Notes: generated by a model from the sequence alone, not told the origin. A stretch of 64,000 nt of DNA from Lichtheimia corymbifera B2541 (GCA_000697475.1 JNEU01001064.1:62001-126000), one strand, 5' to 3'; positions 13,544 to 27,400 are shown, counted from the stretch's first letter. Numbers and translations: made by a program.

Positions 13544-15559
13544 ATGGGAAATAAACGAAAAGCATCTGCACTACAGCAGCAACCTCGGTCAACAAATGAC
13601 TTGCTTTCCAAGAAGGAGGAACAAAAATCACAAGAAGTTTTGTTAGCCGATCAACCTTCTAGCAAAAAATGGCGCAATTGGTGGATACGCACGGTCACTA
13701 CATTTATGATGATTGGTGCCTTTTTTACTATTCTCGCTTCAGGTCATTTGTGGGTGATCCTTATGACAATGACGATTCAAACCGTGGTATTTGGTGAAGT
13801 CATCTTGATCGCTCAAGGCCCAGCCAAAGAACGACAAATGCGTTGGTACAAGACTATCAGTTGGTATGGAAATCTTCCCCCCCTTTTCATCACCTCCCCC
13901 AGGTTCTATGCACACGCGCGCGGTGGGGTGTGTGTGAATGCATTGATCTCCTACTCATTGGCGGATTCTAATCTCTATATTTTTTTTCCATCTCAGGTAC
14001 TTTTTTGTCACCGCAATGTATTATCTGCATGGAGAATCGATCATTTACTACTTTCAACAAATCATCCTTGTCGATGCCTTTTTATTGCCTTTTGCAACCC
14101 ACCATCGTTTCATCAGTTTTATGCTCTATGTCATTGGTATGCCTTTCCATTGTAAACCGAGGAGGACGATTTATGCTTACACACTTATCCTGGTATAGGC
14201 TTTGTTTTCTTTGTGGGAAATCTACGAAAGGGTCTTTACAAGCGCCAATTCGCTCAATTTGGATGGACACACATGGCCCTTATTCTCATTGTTGTTCAAA
14301 GCCATTTTATTGTAAACAACATCCTCGAGGGGTTGATCTGGTAAGTAGTGATGCATACACATTCGGGAGTAAAAGGGATTGTCGCTGATGTTAGATCTTC
14401 TATCTTAGGTTTGTACTACCCGTGTCCTTGGTCATTTGTAACGACATCTTTGCCTACGTGTGCGGTTTCTTTTGGGGCAGAACGCAGCTTATCCAACTTA
14501 GCCCAAAGAAAACAGTGGAAGGCTTTTTGGGAGCTTGGTTGTGCACCATGGTGTTTGGATTTGCTGTAAGTAGGATTGCATGGTCATAGGGATACAGATT
14601 GATTAACATGTGGATGAATGTATATCTAGTGGGTGACCTTGCTTATGCAGTTTGACTATATGGTGTGCCCGGTCAAGGTAAGCAAATTTGGCAATCTGCG
14701 GGAGGAAAAGAGTAGAAAAAGGAAGGATGTTGTGCCTGATTGTTCTCTTGTGTCATATGAAGGATTTGGGGACAACTGCATGGACTGCTGGCGTTTGTGA
14801 ACACAAGAACCCCGTTTTCACTGCAGTCGCATATGATGTACCTGCAGTATTGTCTGATATTGCTGCTTCCTTGGTAAGTTGGATAACCATCCCTTATTCT
14901 GTGGGGTGTTTATAGATCGGGGCTGAAGTAAATGGTAGATCAGTGAGCCAACTCTAAAAGTTCATTTCTAGAATGTAACCAAGATCTATATTGCACCAGT
15001 GCAATTACATACTTTGGTGATGGCTTGCTTTGCTTCATTAATCGCGCCTTTTGGTGGCTTCTTTGCCAGCGGTCTCAAACGTGCTTTCAATATCAAGGAT
15101 TTCGGTCAAAGCATTCCTGGTCACGGAGGCATGACTGATCGTATGGATTGTCAATTCCTGATGGGCTTGTTTGCATCCATTTATTATCAAAGTTTTATCA
15201 AGGTAAAAAAAAAAAAATGTGTACCTCGGGATGGATGGATGGAAGATGGATGGGAATAAAAAGGGGGGGGGAGAGATGAATCGGGAGCAGCAGCGGTAAA
15301 ACAAAGGCAAAAGGGATATTGCTACTACTACAATGTATCTGTACAACATAATAACCTCGTACATGTGTAGAACCATATCCATTCGGTTGGGGGAATTTTA
15401 GCCACGATCATTGGAAGTCTTACTCTGAATGAGCAATTGGAGCTTCTTGAACGACAACTCACGTTCTTTGTTAACCAGGGTGTGTTGGATCCAAGCGTAC
15501 TAGAGAAATGTGTGAGTAGCGCATTGACTGAAAATGCACGAGTCATCTTGGGACAATAA
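13544..15559 (+). CDS. CDS1: Phosphatidate cytidylyltransferase (CDP-diacylglycerol synthase)
   Basis: Integral ER-membrane enzyme that makes CDP-diacylglycerol from phosphatidate and CTP, feeding phosphatidylinositol, phosphatidylserine and cardiolipin synthesis. It starts [12 protein letters not shown] with a soluble N-terminus. Multiple membrane helices follow over several exons ([64 protein letters not shown]). The signature is complete: [13 protein letters not shown] followed by [14 protein letters not shown]. The stretch [13 protein letters not shown] is also typical of eukaryotic Cds1. The last exon ends NARVILGQ with TAA at 15557. About eight exons. Length near 440-450 residues, usual for the family. 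Confidence 0.95.
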
Positions 15560-16013
15560 GCAAAACAAATAAAATGTAGCGCAGGACGCCCAATACCTTG
15601 TACAAAAGAAATAGCATGCATTACTTACATTGGATGGGGGTGGTGTGAATGCAAGCAAAGGCGGGCAGGCAAACCGTGTGTGAAACTAAGAGACAAGCCC
15701 AAATTCGGTTTGTATCACCCAAAAGTATCAACATGATTGTACATTATTCCACTGGTCTCTTTTGTTCCTCGTATTCTTTCCTCACGCTATTGTTGTGGTG
15801 CCCATTACAACTCCTGTTTACTCGTCGTCTCCTGAGCTATTGCCTGCTTATCGACTCAATCCCTCCTCTCGTCGAGATTCAAGCCCCCATTTTACTCCGA
15901 TTCCTACATTACAACGTGTTCACTCGCTGCATCAACTGTTTCTTCTTGCCATTTCCCCATTCATTGACCATTCCGCGAGTCAACTCTTGTCGCCTTCAGT
16001 GTGAGAATACAGC
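15560..16013. other. Intergenic region/leader of the Ras GEF gene
   Basis: No gene supported. The 122-codon ORF at 15649-16017 overlaps the Ras GEF start and has a pyrimidine-derived, hydrophobic composition typical of a leader rather than a protein. Confidence 0.5.
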
Positions 16014-19000
16014 ATGAGCACGAACGACGTTATATGCAGAGTATGCGCACTCTATCCATACGTATCTACCGACTCGTCTTCGCTCTCGTTTGAACAAGGT
16101 GCTATCATTGACGTATTAGCACAACTCGACTCTGGGTGGTGGGATGGCTGGTAATTCTTCAAAGGGTCTATATGTATCCATGGAAACAACTAACGCATAT
16201 CAACACACACACGCACCATTTAGGTGCAATGGAAAACGCGGCTGGTTTCCGAGCAATTATGTGCAAATCATCGAGACGAGTGGTAGTGGTGTTGATACGT
16301 TACTGTCATCCAAGGTATTTAATTTGGGGAATTCATCCAACGGACCGAGACAAGTATATGCATTTCTGGTACGACTCCTAATTGGTATTATTACACGCCC
16401 TCCTCCCACCAAAGGATACACAAAATTGGCATCGACACAGCAGAACTATGGATCCTTTATCCCAGCAACACCAACAACTACGACTCAGCTTAGCAGCATC
16501 GGAAACACCTTCAACATCACCGCCAGTCGACCAACGCTCCGATTGGATCCTTCAAACAACTGAAGATGGCTCTGAAGTTTACTACTACAACGTTGTCACC
16601 AAAGAAATGCGCTATTCCGTACCTCCTGACGATCCCATTAATTATGACAAAAGCCCTTCATTCTATGATCACCCACCTATCAGCAATGACAGCTTGCGAT
16701 ACAACGACTATGCAGCTTTTAGTGACTCTGAAGAATTCAACGATCGATTGGATGAGAGACCTATACGACCTGCTCGAGCTGCCAATCGTCTTGATCATCA
16801 TCATCATCATCATCACCATAACAACACTGTTGAAAATCAAAGCTTATTAAGTGCAGGGACCACTACTTCGAGCTCTATCTCTTCACCGAGCATATATACA
16901 TCAAGATCAGGTCCCGATGAACAGGTAACATGATCCATTTAGCATCGATCTGTAACGTTTATTCATACTGATTAATTTACTAGCTTCCGCCCAATTGGAT
17001 CAGGAAATGGACACCCAAAGGCCGAGAATACTATTGCAACGTCTTGACCGATGAAACGACTTGGACGTTGGACCATGTTGATCCACATACTGGCATGTTA
17101 ATTGCACCTTCCTCTCCTCCACAACCACGGCTTACTACTACCACCACCACGGATGGACGTCTTAGCCTTGCTACCATGGGTGCACAAAACAGTAGTCTCT
17201 CATCACTTGGCGTTGGCAGCAGCAGTAGCTTTGATTTATCACCCTCATGGAGCCATTTATCATCGCAGATTGCACAAGCGATCAAGACATTGAAAGGATC
17301 TGTCAAGCAAGGTCAAATTGGACTATTCCGTGAAGATGCATTGATGGTTGTACAAGAAATTCGGCTCTTGTTGTATGTTGCCAATGCTGTCGACAAGGAG
17401 AGCTCACCCTATCTTAAAGCCAACAAGCAACTCAAGAATTACCATCGTGCATTGCTAGCTGCCTTAGCCAAGCTTGTGTTATCAGCCAAAGTGGCATCAG
17501 GGGCATGGGCTCCTAGTGAGGCCATTGCAAAGCTTCAATTGGATGCGGATGAGGTGCTCATAGCCGTACGCAACTTTTTGACCATTGCTCAAGATATGCG
17601 AATCGAAGTACAGGAGAGCAAACCAAAGTTGATTCATGAGAGTTCTCCCAATGCACGATGGCGTAGTGCATCCAATGTGAGCGAATCGCGACCTGATACA
17701 CTTACAACCTTGGTGGTGCTTGCAGACAATGTCCATGGAGCCATTTCATCGCTTTTGGATAGTGCACGTGAAGCCTTCTCGATCGCTGATGATGCGACGG
17801 TTCTATCAAAGATTCAAAACAGCACCCCGTTACTCGTGGCGCAATTCCGCAACTTGAGCAATACCACGAGCCAGTTTCTGAATTCAGTTGAGGATATCGA
17901 GATTGGACCACAACATTCAACACGCTTCTTGTCATCCAAGCAGAGTATTCATGATTCTATGGGACAGCTATTTATATCCTCTCAGCATATCACCAATCAA
18001 GAAATATCAGCCGAAGAAGTGGTCGTCACCTTTGAACATATTGAATCTTTTGCCAAAACGATCGACACAGGTGTGCATGATATTTGCAACATTTGCCGTC
18101 AAGCATCCTTAGATCGAGCCACGAGCAACAACAGCAGTACTACGCTAGTGGATAATAACAAGTCATCATCATTCCAAGCAGATGTTGTCGGCGCTGGACG
18201 TCGGCCTTCGCATGAATTTGCACGCCCACCACCACCACCACAAGCTACAGGTCGCACAAGTCGTTTGACGGATATTGATGAGGAACGCATGATGCAATCA
18301 CAACAGCAGCCACCACCACAGCAACATATACCAGGCATTCCAGAAAATTTCATGTCGCAACAACAACCTGCCACAACACCTCCTCCTGCTAATAAGGATG
18401 CCAAACTTGCAAAGTTTTTCGGTGAAGATACCTTGGAAGCTTCACGTCGTCGTGACACCATTGCTAGTGCATCAGGTTTACAAAGTCCAAGTGTAGCATC
18501 ATCAGGCATCTCACCAGGGCAACACACACCGGATCGTGGTGGTGGCGACTATCCTGGAAACGATTATAATCCCAATGAAATTGTATTCAACATGGAAGGC
18601 AATGTCAAAGGTGGCACTGTCCGTGCGCTTGTGCAACGACTCACACAACATGATCAACTTGGTATAGTATAAATATTGAATAGCCCCATCATCATCTGAC
18701 GCGTGGATCTATGTAGACTCCAAATTCAATACCACCTTCCTTCTTACCTATCGATCCTTTTGCACGACTCAAGAATTATTCGATGAACTTTTCCAACGTT
18801 ATACGCTCGTTCCACCCCCTGATTTGACTCAAGAGGAACTTGTAAAGTGGCAAGAAAAGAAACTCAAACTTGTGCGTTTACGGTAAGTGTGTGCCATGAC
18901 TGGCTGCAACCCCACAATCTTCAAATGCTAATTACCACCATTTAGTGTGTTCAATGTGATCAAATCATGGTTGGAGAAATACTACAATGAAGAAGAAGAT

Positions 19001-20150
19001 CGGCCCATGTTGCCCTTGTTGATGCAGTTTACAGACACCATTGTACGAGAGTCCATGCAATTTGGTGCCGAGCAATTGATCAAGCTTGTGCGGAAACGCA
19101 TGGATGCTGAGGATCCTGGGCAGATTCGCAAAATGACGCTCAATGTACGACCCCAAGATATGCCTGCATCCATTTTACCCAAGAACATGAAACGCTTGCG
19201 GTTCCTTGATATCGATCCACTGGAATTGGCGCGTCAATTGACGGTGATGGATTTCAAATTATACAGCCGTATCAAACCTGTCGAGTGCTTGGATAAGAAT
19301 TGGGGCAAAGGAGACTCGGAGCATATTGCTGCCAATGTCAAGGCTTCCATTGAATATTCAAATCAAGTGACATCCTGGGTGACGGATTCTATTCTCAGCA
19401 AAGAAGAAGTCAAAAAGCGAGCTGGTGTTTTAAAGCATTGGATTTATGTAGCAGAGGTATACATATATTGTGATGCCAAAGGATCGTTTTATCTAATCCA
19501 CTACTACTCTAGAAATGCCGCTTGCTCAACAATTTCAACACATGCATGGCTATTCTCTCAGCCTTTGACAACAGTTCCATTGGACGCATGAAACGCACGT
19601 GGGAGGTAAATACATAACATTTCTATAATGCAAACAAGCCATGTAACGTTTTGTGTCTTTTGATAGCTTATGGGAGCTCGCACGATCCAAACATTAGCGG
19701 GTATTCGACGATTAATGGGAGCCAACAAGAACTTTACTGAATACCGCGATATTATCCACAAGATCAATCCCCCTTGCATTCCTTTCCTCGGCATTTACCT
19801 CCAAGACTTGACATTTATTGAAGACGGCAACAGCAACTATTTGAAAAAATCAAAGCATCTGATCAATTTCGCAAAGCGTATGAAGACTGCAGAAGTGATT
19901 CGTGAGCTACAGCAGTATCAATCCACTCCTTATCTATTGCAAGCCGTTCCCGACATCCAAGCGTTCATTAAAACGCATTTACAATCGAGCAGAGATGAAG
20001 AGACGCTCTATAATCTGAGCTTGGATCTTGAACCACGGTATGTTTTATGTTTTCGTCATTAAGAGGGGTATCACAATGCTCATGTTCATGGTGTATAGGG
20101 AACGGGATGAAGATACAATTGCACGACGACTAAAGGAATCAGGACTTTAA
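16014..20150 (+). CDS. CDC25: Ras guanine nucleotide exchange factor with SH3 and WW domains (Cdc25-like)
   Basis: Exchange factor that loads Ras with GTP, as Cdc25/Ste6 do in other fungi. The start ATG at 16014 opens an SH3 domain: ALYPYVS, then SGWWDGW joined across an intron to CNGKRGWFPSNYVQII. Two WW-type modules follow, one around SDWILQTTEDGSEVYYYNV and one around LPPNWIRKWTPKGREYYCN. A long Ser/Gln/Pro-rich middle, with a His run near 16795, leads to the RasGEF-N module (GGTVRALVQRLTQHD, TTFLLTYRSF). The catalytic domain then has LELARQLTVMDFKLYSRI, the CMAILSAFDNSSIGRM-like helix, and PFLGIYLQDLTFIEDGN. The last short exon ends RRLKESGL with TAA at 20148. About nine exons, more than 1,100 residues. 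It ends about 120 bp from the convergent RING gene. Confidence 0.9.
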
Positions 20151-20271
20151 AAAAAATACCTTTCATTTCCTTTCCTCTCCTTTTCTTATCTTTTTCTTCT
20201 GTCTCTCTCTCTCATTCATCACGGTCTTTTATTATTACAATTTGGAAGGAGTGTAGTGAAATAAAATTATC

Positions 20272-21412
20272 TTATGGCCCTTCTCTTGTCTCTACATCAT
20301 CATCTTCGCATTCTAATATAAGGATCGAATGGATCAATGTCCGGCAAACAGGGCATCTTCGGTTATTGGCATCATGCTGCGACTTTAGGATCAAGGCACA
20401 CGAGGTACACAGACACACATGTTGGCAAGGAACAAGAGCAGCAGACTTTAGCTCAGTGAGACATATGATGCATTCGGGTCGATTGGCTGCATTTTCTTTT
20501 TCAGCGTCCGGCATGCCGTAGAGAGGAGAATAATAGAATGCTTTGCCATCCACCTATAATTAACATCATCAGTGAACGTCCATCAACAATAAAAATCCAC
20601 TTACCAAGAGCAATTGGGACCTTGCATGAACATGATATTTATCATCTCCCATGATGTCGATATCGATCAAGGTGACATGCTTTTGAGTATCCGCACACAA
20701 CTCGATTTGGATGGAATAACGTTTTTGGTGGTTGTCGTTGTCGTTGTCTTGGATACCAGGATCAGATGACGACGACGACACCGGGGAAACATGTATCCGA
20801 TGATCATCAGACAAGCTAATTTCCAGTGCAGCACCCTCGTTGTTGTCGCCATCATCAGGAGGACCGTGAATAATATCTGCTTGAATGATCTGGGCAAATT
20901 GTGCGGGAAGGGAAACCGAGCTTTAATTCATTGTGAACAAGAAGAGCACCATCATCACATTCATTGTGCAGCACTTACCATGTATTACTTGAAGAAGATG
21001 ACAAAGACATGATGGATGGTGTAAGGGTATCCACGATCCACTCGAGTCGCATGTTGTTGATCACACGAAAGGAACCCTTTCGGATATGGAATAATGCACG
21101 GTAAGCAGTTGCATGATCCTAAGCAAGAAAAGGTTGGATCAATGATGATTCTATAATCTTTACTGCTTTTCCTCTCACCTTCACGTCGGCTTTAGACCAT
21201 GACTCGAGTGTAGACTGTGGCAAGAGGTGATCAGCAGCAGCAACCGTGAATAGCCAATCAGGAATGCGTAATGCAGGACCATGACCATGGACACCATTAT
21301 CCTCGCCGTCGGAAGTTGTCGTAGTCGCTTGTTGTTGGCGATGTTGTAGCTCAACGGTGGTGGTGGTGGTGGTGGTGGTGGTATCTTGTGCACGAGATAA
21401 AAAAGTTCCCAT
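20272..21412 (-). CDS. C3HC4 RING-finger protein, probable E3 ubiquitin ligase (MGRN1/LUL-like arrangement)
   Basis: The protein starts at 21412 (MGTFLSRAQDTT, followed by a run of nine threonines) and ends at the stop at 20272. The middle exons hold a conserved-looking domain (LEWIVDTLTPSIM, then ALEISLSDDHRIHV and RYSIQIELCADTQKHV). The C-terminus has a clear RING: CIICLTE, VPCQHVCLCTSC, RCPVCR, giving the order C-x2-C, C-x-H-x3-C-x2-C, C-x2-C. A C-terminal RING after a beta-rich domain resembles MGRN1/RNF157/LUL ligases, but that assignment is inference. A ligase role follows from the RING. Four or more exons. It is transcribed divergently from ASE1. Confidence 0.82.
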
Positions 21413-21953
21413 AATACAAAAGCAAATTGTGTGTGTGTGTGTGTGATAGAAAAGGACTTTTGAATGAAATCACGTTGCATGCCTATTAATCAAAGACCAT
21501 TGTCATATGTTCCACAATCCATCATCATCACCAGGCTTGTCAATCACTTGTACATATTCTCCTTTATGTCGACAACTCACGGACACAATTAAATGAATGA
21601 CGGGAAGATGCCGGCTCTTTTTTCTTTTATGCATTGCCAAACATGCAAATAATGCACGAGGTGAACCAAATCGGGTTATCACAGAGTGGGGTGGTGAAGG
21701 GAGGGAGGGGGGAAAAAGTAGTACACAAGGAGGTGTTGATATGGTTTGTTTAAAGCTTTCGTATTTATTTAGTCCCAGAGGTTAAGCAGCAGCCATTTCA
21801 GGTGTTACGCTTTCCATTTACAAACTACCCTCGGTCCCTTTTTTGTCTCTTTCTTTCTCTCTCTCGCCTCTTTTTCTCTCTTGTCTCTTTTTTTTCTCAT
21901 TTCAGCAGTCGCATTGTCCTCGTCTCACTCTCAACCCGTACTGTCACTTGGTC
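21413..21953. other. Divergent intergenic region (RING gene / ASE1)
   Basis: Contains a short GT dinucleotide tract (about 21429-21445), a G-rich patch near 21690 and a CT-rich tract just upstream of the ASE1 start. No gene supported. Confidence 0.5.
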
Positions 21954-24487
21954 ATGGAATGTCTTGATGCCAAAATCCACAAACTATATAACCTTTGGAC
22001 TACCATGGGTATGCCAATGGACACCATATCGATCACGGACCGACTTCAAGTATGCTTAAACAACTCTTACACTATATGAATATACGCGACTCTAATCGGG
22101 TTATTTCAGTATGTGCTTGCAGAATTGGATCGACTCTTAGCCTATGAGGATCTACGACGACAATTGCTGTGTGCAGATATCGAGGATAGAATGGTACATG
22201 ATATAATGGAGATGCTGAGGAGGAGGAGAAGGCTGACATAATAGGATTAGGCCAACATTGAAGAATCCTGCAATATCCTTGGTGTTGCCCTGGAAAATGC
22301 TCTGACGTCCGAACTATGCAAAGATGTCGCCTTGTTTGACAACCAGCATCATTTACCGCTTCATTCAGACATTGGCCCGACATTTGCCAAACAAGAGGCT
22401 TTAATGGCATTGGATTCAAAATTAACCAGTGTAACTATCATCATTATATTGTATACATGCGTCAGAGGAATTACTAATCTCACTATTTTATCACCTCTTC
22501 TTCTTCGGGTATAGGAAATACATGAACGCCGCATCCATGTGAAAAAGTGGCTACGCCAGATCAACAAGCTCACACAAGAGATGGATGAACCAAATCCATT
22601 TTCACCTTACGAGGTAAGATCTATCCTACAACGTGTGGATAGCCATTATTCATCATCATTTATTTAGACCTATGAGAACGAATTGAGCTGGGCAACGGTG
22701 CAATCGGTAAGTCTTCCGAGCAAAGGATGGATGGACTCTCTCTTTCCCCTTTCCGCCCTTTTCTTTTTTTTTCCTCCCCCACCCCTTTTGCAACTCCTGA
22801 TGTTTACGGTGGTTATGTTTTTTGTAGATCAGCTGCGCCTTGCGTGATTTACTAGAGAAGCAGGTAAATCTATCGATGTTTCTTTTCATACAAGGTTTCA
22901 ATCATAACAAACCATGTTGTTATTTTTAGTCAACCCGTCAACAAGTATTCGAGCCATCTGCAAGGATGATACACTTTTGCTGGACTCTCTTGGATGTGGC
23001 GCCTAACCGAGATGATCCCATGGATATGGCACTCGTACGACTATTTACAAAGGTCCCATTGGAAGTGGATCGAGAAAATCTGACAATGGTCGTCGACGAT
23101 TCAATCACCACCACTTTTCCTTACTACAGCAACGTATCCAGGAAGGATAAAGATGGCATCAACTTGCGTTCAGCTGCCAATGTAACCATCTTGGAGGCAA
23201 AAGCAAAGGAGCTTCAGGATATCTATGATACACGACTTGCACTTTACAACAAATATGTCAAGAGCATTCGCACCATTTGGGAGGAATTAAATGTACCCGA
23301 CCATCAACGATGCACCATTGTACCATCACTAAGCAGCAAAAATCTCGAAAGGGTAAGATATCATCCCACGTGTGCGTGCTGTGCACTAATTCCTCTTTTA
23401 TCCATGCGTAGTTGCATCGCGAATTCGACAGCCTCAAGACCATTATTCGAGACAGAGCCGAGAATTACATTGGCAAGGTACGTATACATGTTATCAACAA
23501 CAGTAGTAGGATGCTCAAACCTCTTTATACAGTTTAGGGAGAAACTCGAGGACCTGTGGGATAAGGCACTCCTAACGCAAAGAGAACGAGCTGATTTTAT
23601 CTCGCGACTACATGAGAAAGGTATGCTCGTTCATGTAAGGGATCCATACATTGATATACTCACATACAATGAACAGCTGACACCATGGACCAAGTACACC
23701 TTTTGGTGGATGAGCATATGAAATATCTGCAACGTGTTCAGCCAAAAGCAATCCTCGTGGCCAAAATCATGAAACAACGAAACGACCTAATCCAGGTAGG
23801 TAGTAGCACTTATCTCATCCACTTTTTGCTCACACCACGTCATCATCCATGTACTAGGAAATGATCAACTTTGAAAAGAATGCATCGGATCCTAAGCGAC
23901 TCTTTCAAGCTTCATTCCAATTGCTTCAAGAAGAACGATGGCGTAACAGTTGTTTCCCCAACCTGCTCCAATTGGATGATGCTTTATTTAAGGCTGTACG
24001 AGAATTCGAGTACGTTTCTGGCAAACCATTCATCTATGGCCAACGTCGATATCTTGACACTTTGGTATGTTTCTTTTTCTTTTATTTTCCAATGGAAAGG
24101 GTCATCTCATTCTTTGTCTTTTAGCGTGATGAAATTGCGGATCGTGCTGCCAATCAAACATTCTTTGGTTTCCTAAAGTCGAGTGAAAAGAACGGCAAGA
24201 ATGGGGATCGTCGTGTCAAGCCATATATGGCCAGAACAGCATCTACATCCACAACAACAATGAAACGACTCATGAAAGGGAATCCACCCTCACCTTCGTC
24301 TTCCAGCAAAACACGTCGTTCAAAATCAAAAAATACAAACACATCCATTTCATCATCATCTCCTGCATCTTCATCGCATACCACCACCAACAGAACAACT
24401 CTACAACAGGAGAATCATCATGACGACAATGATACCCCTCCCAAAATGCCACCCACACCACCTGCAGAACTGTTGGCGTTTTCCTAA
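21954..24487 (+). CDS. ASE1: Microtubule-bundling protein of the Ase1/PRC1/MAP65 family
   Basis: Antiparallel microtubule cross-linker of the spindle midzone. The start MECLDAKIHKLYNLW (21954) is followed by a string of short exons encoding helical sequence (ELDRLLAYEDLRRQL, HERRIHVKKWLRQINKLTQE). A long exon contains LEAKAKELQDIYDTRLALYN. The conserved spectrin-like microtubule-binding part follows: LEDLWDKALLTQRERADF, then EMINFEKNASDPKRLFQ, LLQEERWRN, and FEYVSGKPFIYGQRRYLDTL. A basic Ser/Thr-rich tail (KTRRSKSKNTN) ends PAELLAFS at 24487. It has a dozen or so exons, several under 60 bp. Heptad-like charge patterns run through most of the length. Family assignment is good; small exon borders are approximate. 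Confidence 0.88.
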
Positions 24488-24947
24488 TGAATAACAACGC
24501 TTTATCCTCCATTTCGCATGAAGGCAACATCATCAAGTTGTTGGCAACAGCTATCTTTGAGGATGATCCCCTTGGTATTATTCAATTTAGCATTGCTGCG
24601 CTTTTTATGCCCTTTCGCTCTGGCGTAACTACAAGACGCTATGTATACCATCTTCTTCACTTGGAGTTGACGGCTTTCATTGGGAGATATTGCATATCTG
24701 TACACCCCGAGTACCCTTTCACTTTTAGATCATCTGCATCATCATGTAAAAAGTACATCACACAATAAAAAAAAAGAACATTTGCATTGGAAATCAATCG
24801 CTATAGAGCTATCTATGAGAAATCCCGTGATCAAAGAATCCTGCAGCGCGTGATAAACGGGAAGCTGGAATCCAATGTCAGTGTTGCTTGGTTTCACGCT
24901 TAATACCACTACTACACTCTACTTTTTTTTGTCATCTCTTGTCAGCC
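24488..24947. other. Intergenic region between ASE1 and VPS45
   Basis: The 93-codon ORF at 24487-24768 begins directly after the ASE1 stop but has no recognisable domain, so I leave it as 3' flank. A poly-A run near 24768 may be part of the ASE1 3' end. Confidence 0.45.
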
Positions 24948-27225
24948 ATGGATGTCGTCAAAGCCGTTCAGCACTATGTGGAGAAAATGATCAGCGATGT
25001 GCCTGGCATGAAGGTGCTGCTCCTTGACACAATGACGGTAAGGACTTACTTGCAAGTGGATTATGGTTGGGGGCCATATACTGACATGTCATTTAGACGC
25101 CTATAGTATCTCTTGTCGCGACACAGTCCAACCTCTTGACAAAGGAATGCTACCTTATCGACCGCATTGACAACCGCAACCGAGAGAAAATGAAGCATCT
25201 CAAGTGCATTTGCTTCCTTCGACCCACACCCGAGACCCTGCGATACCTTATTGACGAGCTACGAGAACCAGCCTATGGAGACTATTACTTGTGTATGTGT
25301 GTCTATTACTATTGGCAGCGAAGGAATTGCCGGGATGGAGCATTAACCAAGGTATGATAGACTTTAGCAACACAGTGCACAAAGCCGATATCGAACGATT
25401 AGCCGAACTCGATGATCACGAGGTGGTTAGGGAAGTGCAGGTAGGTGTAAAAGTCAAGGATCAAGGACCTCAACTTATGAATCGAGGATAGGAATATTTT
25501 GGTGATTATCTTGCCATCAATCCGGATCTCTTTTCATTGGGAATGGAAGCGGGTGACATTTTTGGTGATTCGGCTACCAGCTGGAACAGGGAAGCATTTG
25601 ATCAATCGGTGCGAGGCATTTGTTCAGTACTCTTGAGCTTGAAAAAGAAGCCTGTCATTCGGTATCAAGGAGCAAGTGCAATGGCAGCTGAACTTGCAAA
25701 TGAAGTCCAGGCAAGCTAGGCATGATGTTTTGCGTGTGGGGATCATGCTGACATGTACATGGTAATAACACGCCGTATCATTCATTGCAGAAACAAATCC
25801 AACGAGAAGGCCAATTGTTCGATTTTAGGCGACCTGATACCCCACCTGTTCTCCTCATTATGGATCGTCGGAACGACCCTGTGACCCCACTGCTGACACA
25901 ATGGACTTATCAGGCTATGGTGCATGAACTGATTGGTATTCATCATGGACGAGTGGACATGTCCAATGTCCCGGATGTCAGGAATGAGCTCAAGGTATCA
26001 TCATCATCATTTATACTGCATCCAAGAATCGAGTTTGCTCATATAAAGGCATTTAGGAAATTGTCTTGTCGCCGGATCAAGATCCATTCTTCAAAAAGTC
26101 CATGTACCTGAATCTCGGTGACTTGGGTGCCACTATCAAGCAATATGTGGATGAATATCAGACCAAGACCAAATCCAACATGAATATTGAAAGCATTGCC
26201 GATATGAAACGCTTTGTGGAAGATTATCCCGAATTCAGAAAATTATCTGGCAACGTATCCAAGCATGTGGCTCTTGTCAGTGCATTGAGCAACCGTGTCT
26301 CTCAGGCGCATCTTCTCGAGATCAGCGAATTGGAACAAGGGTTGGCTTGTAATGAGAATCACAACAACGACCTCAGAGTAAGTCAAAATTATTCAGTCCA
26401 CATTGATTGTATGTCTGTGAGTCTAACGCGTGGATGAATCACGACATAGAGCATACAACAAATGATTGAGAGGAGCGATATTTCAGAAGATGCAAAGATC
26501 CGCCTAGTGTTATTGTACACGCTACGATATGAACGCATGCAGAATAACAGCATCAAGACGTTAGTGGATTTACTGGATCGAGCAGGCATTAGTGAAAAGA
26601 AGAGTGCGGTATGTTTAGTTTGACAACATTGTTTTTCATTCTCTCCCTCACACACGAATCTTTTATAGTTGATCCCTGCCATCCTGATGTATGCCGGTTA
26701 TCAACAGCGACAAGATGATTTATTCTCCAATCAAACATTCCTCTCTCGTGGCAAAAGTGCACTCAAAGGATTGAAAGGGGTGGAAAACGTCTATACACAA
26801 CACACACCATTGATCGGTGAGACATTGGATATGCTTATCAAAGCACGTCTTCGAGATACAACCTATCCCTATCTTCCAGGACAAGCACAAGCAGTACGTG
26901 AAAGGTAATGCCACAACCCAAATATATCCTAGGCTTGATGGTGGCTCATTGTTTGATTATTTTTAGACCTCAAGATATCATTGTGTTTATCATTGGTGGC
27001 GCCACATTTGAAGAGGCACGTTACATTGCACAACTTAATGCCGCTACCCCAGGTGTACGGATTGTCCTCGGTGGTACCACCATCCATAATTCTACCAGGT
27101 ACACATATTATTGACGGGCCATCTATACATACAAGATTTTGCTAATAGATTCATTCATTTGTAGCTTCATGAAACAATTGGATCGTATTGGTCAAGGCTA
27201 TATGACACCATCACGTCGTATATAA
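24948..27225 (+). CDS. VPS45: Sec1/Munc18-family protein Vps45
   Basis: SM protein that binds endosomal/TGN syntaxin and promotes SNARE-dependent fusion on the Golgi-to-endosome route. It starts [14 protein letters not shown] at 24948; KVLLLDTMT joins [14 protein letters not shown] across an intron, matching the Vps45 N-terminus. Further conserved blocks are [31 protein letters not shown] joined to [42 protein letters not shown] (the SM core), [19 protein letters not shown], and the C-terminal [26 protein letters not shown]. It ends TPSRRI, TAA at 27223. About ten exons, near 570 residues like the yeast protein. It converges with the eIF6 gene. Confidence 0.95.
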
Positions 27226-27378
27226 GATACAAAAAAACCATTGTACTTGTATTAATAGTAGACATAGCTCATTTCTATTGGAGAACAATGGAAAAAGATA
27301 TCAACAAAAAGAAAGCAACAAGGTGTGGATGAGACAAAAAGATGCTGTTTAGGGAGTTGTTGAAATGAGGATGTAATT

Positions 27379-27400
27379 GTGTGTGTGTGTGTGTGTGTGC
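27379..27400. repeat. (GT)n microsatellite
   Basis: About ten GT dinucleotides lie between the convergent VPS45 and eIF6 genes. Confidence 0.9.
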
